A stretch of DNA of 64,000 nucleotides from Candidatus Palauibacter rhopaloidicola. GTDB taxonomy: Bacteria > Gemmatimonadota > Gemmatimonadetes > Palauibacterales > Palauibacteraceae. How positions within the stretch are numbered: the first letter of the stretch is position 1; each line of letters begins with the position of its first letter. This document shows, piece after piece, positions 62,776-64,000 of the stretch. The position numbers were made by a program, and so were the translations under genes. Below the pieces are notes generated by a model, which ran no database searches, was not told the origin of the DNA, and saw only the letters and a list, made by a program, of their open reading frames with translations. The stretch covers positions 124,001 to 188,000 of the forward strand of contig JAPPGH010000017.1 of assembly GCA_026914155.1 (NCBI GenBank), written 5' to 3'.

Positions 62776-64000
62776 ATGAGCCCGCCCCCGGAGCACGAGC
62801 CGCGCACGTTCGCCGCGTGGCTGACGGGCGCCCGCCCGGGAGAGGCCGGGCTCGTGCTCCTGTCGGCCCTCTACTTCTTCTTCATCCTGTCGGCGTACTA
62901 CGTGATCCGGCCCATCCGCGAGGAGATGGCGGTGGCCGGCGGGGTCGAGAACATTCCCTGGCTCTTCACCGGCACGCTGACGGCCATGCTCCTCGTGCAC
63001 CCGATCTTCGCCGCGGTCGTGTCACGGTGGACCCGCCGGCGGTTCGTGACCCTCACGTACCGCTTCTTCATGTTGAACCTGCTCGTCTACTTCGTGCTGC
63101 TGAGGGTCGTGACCGACGGCCCCGCCGCGGTGTGGATCGGCCGGACCTTCTTCGTCTGGATCAGCGTCTTCAACCTGTTCGTGGTCTCCGTCTTCTGGTC
63201 GTTCATGACGGACATCTTCCGCGAGCGCCAGAGCCGCCGCCTGTTCGGCCTCATCGGCGTCGGCGGCACCGTGGGGGGGATCGTGGGGTCCGCGATCACG
63301 GCCTTTCTGGTCGGGTTCCTGTCGCCCGCGACGCTCCTCCTGTTCTCGGTGCTGCTGCTCGAGGGCGCGGTCGCCTGCCTCAAGGCGCTGGATTCGCGCT
63401 GTGCCGCCTCCCCGGTGGCGGACGGGAGTTCGGCGGACGAGGCTTCGGCCGGCGAGCGTTCGGTGGACGAGGTGATCGGGGGGTCGGCGCTGGAGGGGAT
63501 CCGGCGGGTGCTGGCGTCGCCCTACCTGCTCGGGATCGGCGCCTTCATGCTGCTGTTCACGATCGGTTCCACCTTCCTCTACAACATCCAGGCGGACATC
63601 GTCTCGCGCACCTTCGCCACCGGCGCGGAGCGGACCTCGGTCTTCGCGCGCATCGACCTTTCCGTGAACATCCTCACGCTCTTTACCCAGCTCTTCCTGA
63701 CGGGCCGCATCCTGAAGTGGCTCGGCGTGCGCCTGGCGCTCGGGATCCTGCCCGTGCTCAGCGTCCTCGGGTTCCTGGCGCTGGGAGCGGCGCCGGTGTT
63801 CGCGGTGTTCGTCGTGTTCCAGGTGCTGCGGAGGGCGGGGAACTTCGCGCTCGCGGTGCCGACGCGGGAGGTGCTCTACACCGTCCTGCCGCGCCGGGAC
63901 AAGTACAAGGCGAAGAACTTCAACGACCTGTTCGTCTACCGGGCGGGCGACCAGATCGGAGTGTGGTCCTTCGCCGGCCTGCGCGCGCTGGGGCTGGGAA
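62776..64000 (+). CDS. NTP/NDP exchange-type MFS transporter, paralogue, 3' end cut
   Basis: A plus-strand frame opens at ATG 62776 and stays open to the last base (408 codons). The product MSPPPEHEPRTFAAWLTG... then shows the same family marks as the minus-strand neighbour: LSALYFFFILSAYYVIRPIREEM, NLFVVSVFWSFMTDIF, LFGLIGVGGTVGGIVGS and LAVPTREVLYTVLPRRDKYKAKNFNDLFVYRAGDQ. About 60 more residues are expected beyond the window. The two paralogues diverge from a shared 92-base gap, so they may be regulated together. Solute unknown. Confidence 0.82.
   Translation, partial: MSPPPEHEPRTFAAWLTGARPGEAGLVLLSALYFFFILSAYYVIRPIREEMAVAGGVENIPWLFTGTLTAMLLVHPIFAAVVSRWTRRRFVTLTYRFFMLNLLVYFVLLRVVTDGPAAVWIGRTFFVWISVFNLFVVSVFWSFMTDIFRERQSRRLFGLIGVGGTVGGIVGSAITAFLVGFLSPATLLLFSVLLLEGAVACLKALDSRCAASPVADGSSADEASAGERSVDEVIGGSALEGIRRVLASPYLLGIGAFMLLFTIGSTFLYNIQADIVSRTFATGAERTSVFARIDLSVNILTLFTQLFLTGRILKWLGVRLALGILPVLSVLGFLALGAAPVFAVFVVFQVLRRAGNFALAVPTREVLYTVLPRRDKYKAKNFNDLFVYRAGDQIGVWSFAGLRALGLG

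Overview
The window is high-GC DNA, densely coded on both strands, with no rRNA, tRNA, CRISPR array or transposase that I can recognise. The family mix is what I associate with Gemmatimonadota: many 6-bladed beta-propeller lipoproteins, carboxypeptidase-regulatory/TonB-plug proteins without a barrel, tandem DUF2723 membrane proteins, a YHDPP...MW...IE anti-sigma-like protein and COG3202-type nucleotide transporters. The phylum is an inference from family content. Four-base stop/start overlaps (ATGA, GTGA, TTGA) are frequent, and GTG and TTG starts are common. No gene-free stretch reaches 300 bases; the longest (about 170-185 b) lie at 19118-19287, 22559-22743 and 34670-34837 and are described below.

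Layout. 1-4833 (+): two propeller proteins, then two tandem copies of one carboxypeptidase-regulatory protein, the first frameshifted. 4853-8545 (-): MATE exporter, plug-type protein and coupled serine hydrolase. 8683-9254 (+): two overlapping small related proteins. 9287-11107: a lipoprotein divergent from another plug-type protein. 11104-16080 (-): five overlapping genes combining a NatAB-like exporter with a TupABC tungstate/molybdate importer. 16176-22558: AbrB-like regulator, UbiE, a von Willebrand A protein, a DUF433-like protein with a palindrome over its start codon, TrpE and ornithine aminotransferase. 22744-34669 (+): ECF sigma factor, putative anti-sigma, two HEAT proteins and six propeller proteins in a row. 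34838-36247: MarR/isochorismatase divergon and an orphan HicB. 36414-40977 (+): two DUF2723 proteins. 40984-48465: DUF2269-like protein, D-lactate dehydrogenase-type oxidase, N-acyl-D-amino-acid deacylase, then argG-argH-argR with an ARG box, and mog. 48560-52062: folE2 convergent with a zinc-transport-like operon (DUF3299, ATPase, permease with a His-rich loop). 52079-64000: M20 peptidase, carB, TonB-like protein, a 39-residue membrane peptide, HD protein, PH-like protein, dinB, glycerophosphodiesterase and two divergent nucleotide-transporter paralogues, the second cut by the window end.

How the genes work together. Arginine metabolism is represented by argG, argH, argR, carB and rocD. Oxyanion-cofactor use is represented by tupABC and mog. 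A possible zinc-limitation theme links folE2 with the His-rich ABC system. The most system-like undescribed unit is the sigma/anti-sigma/HEAT/propeller block, which carries a repeated intergenic stem-loop at two of its gene junctions.
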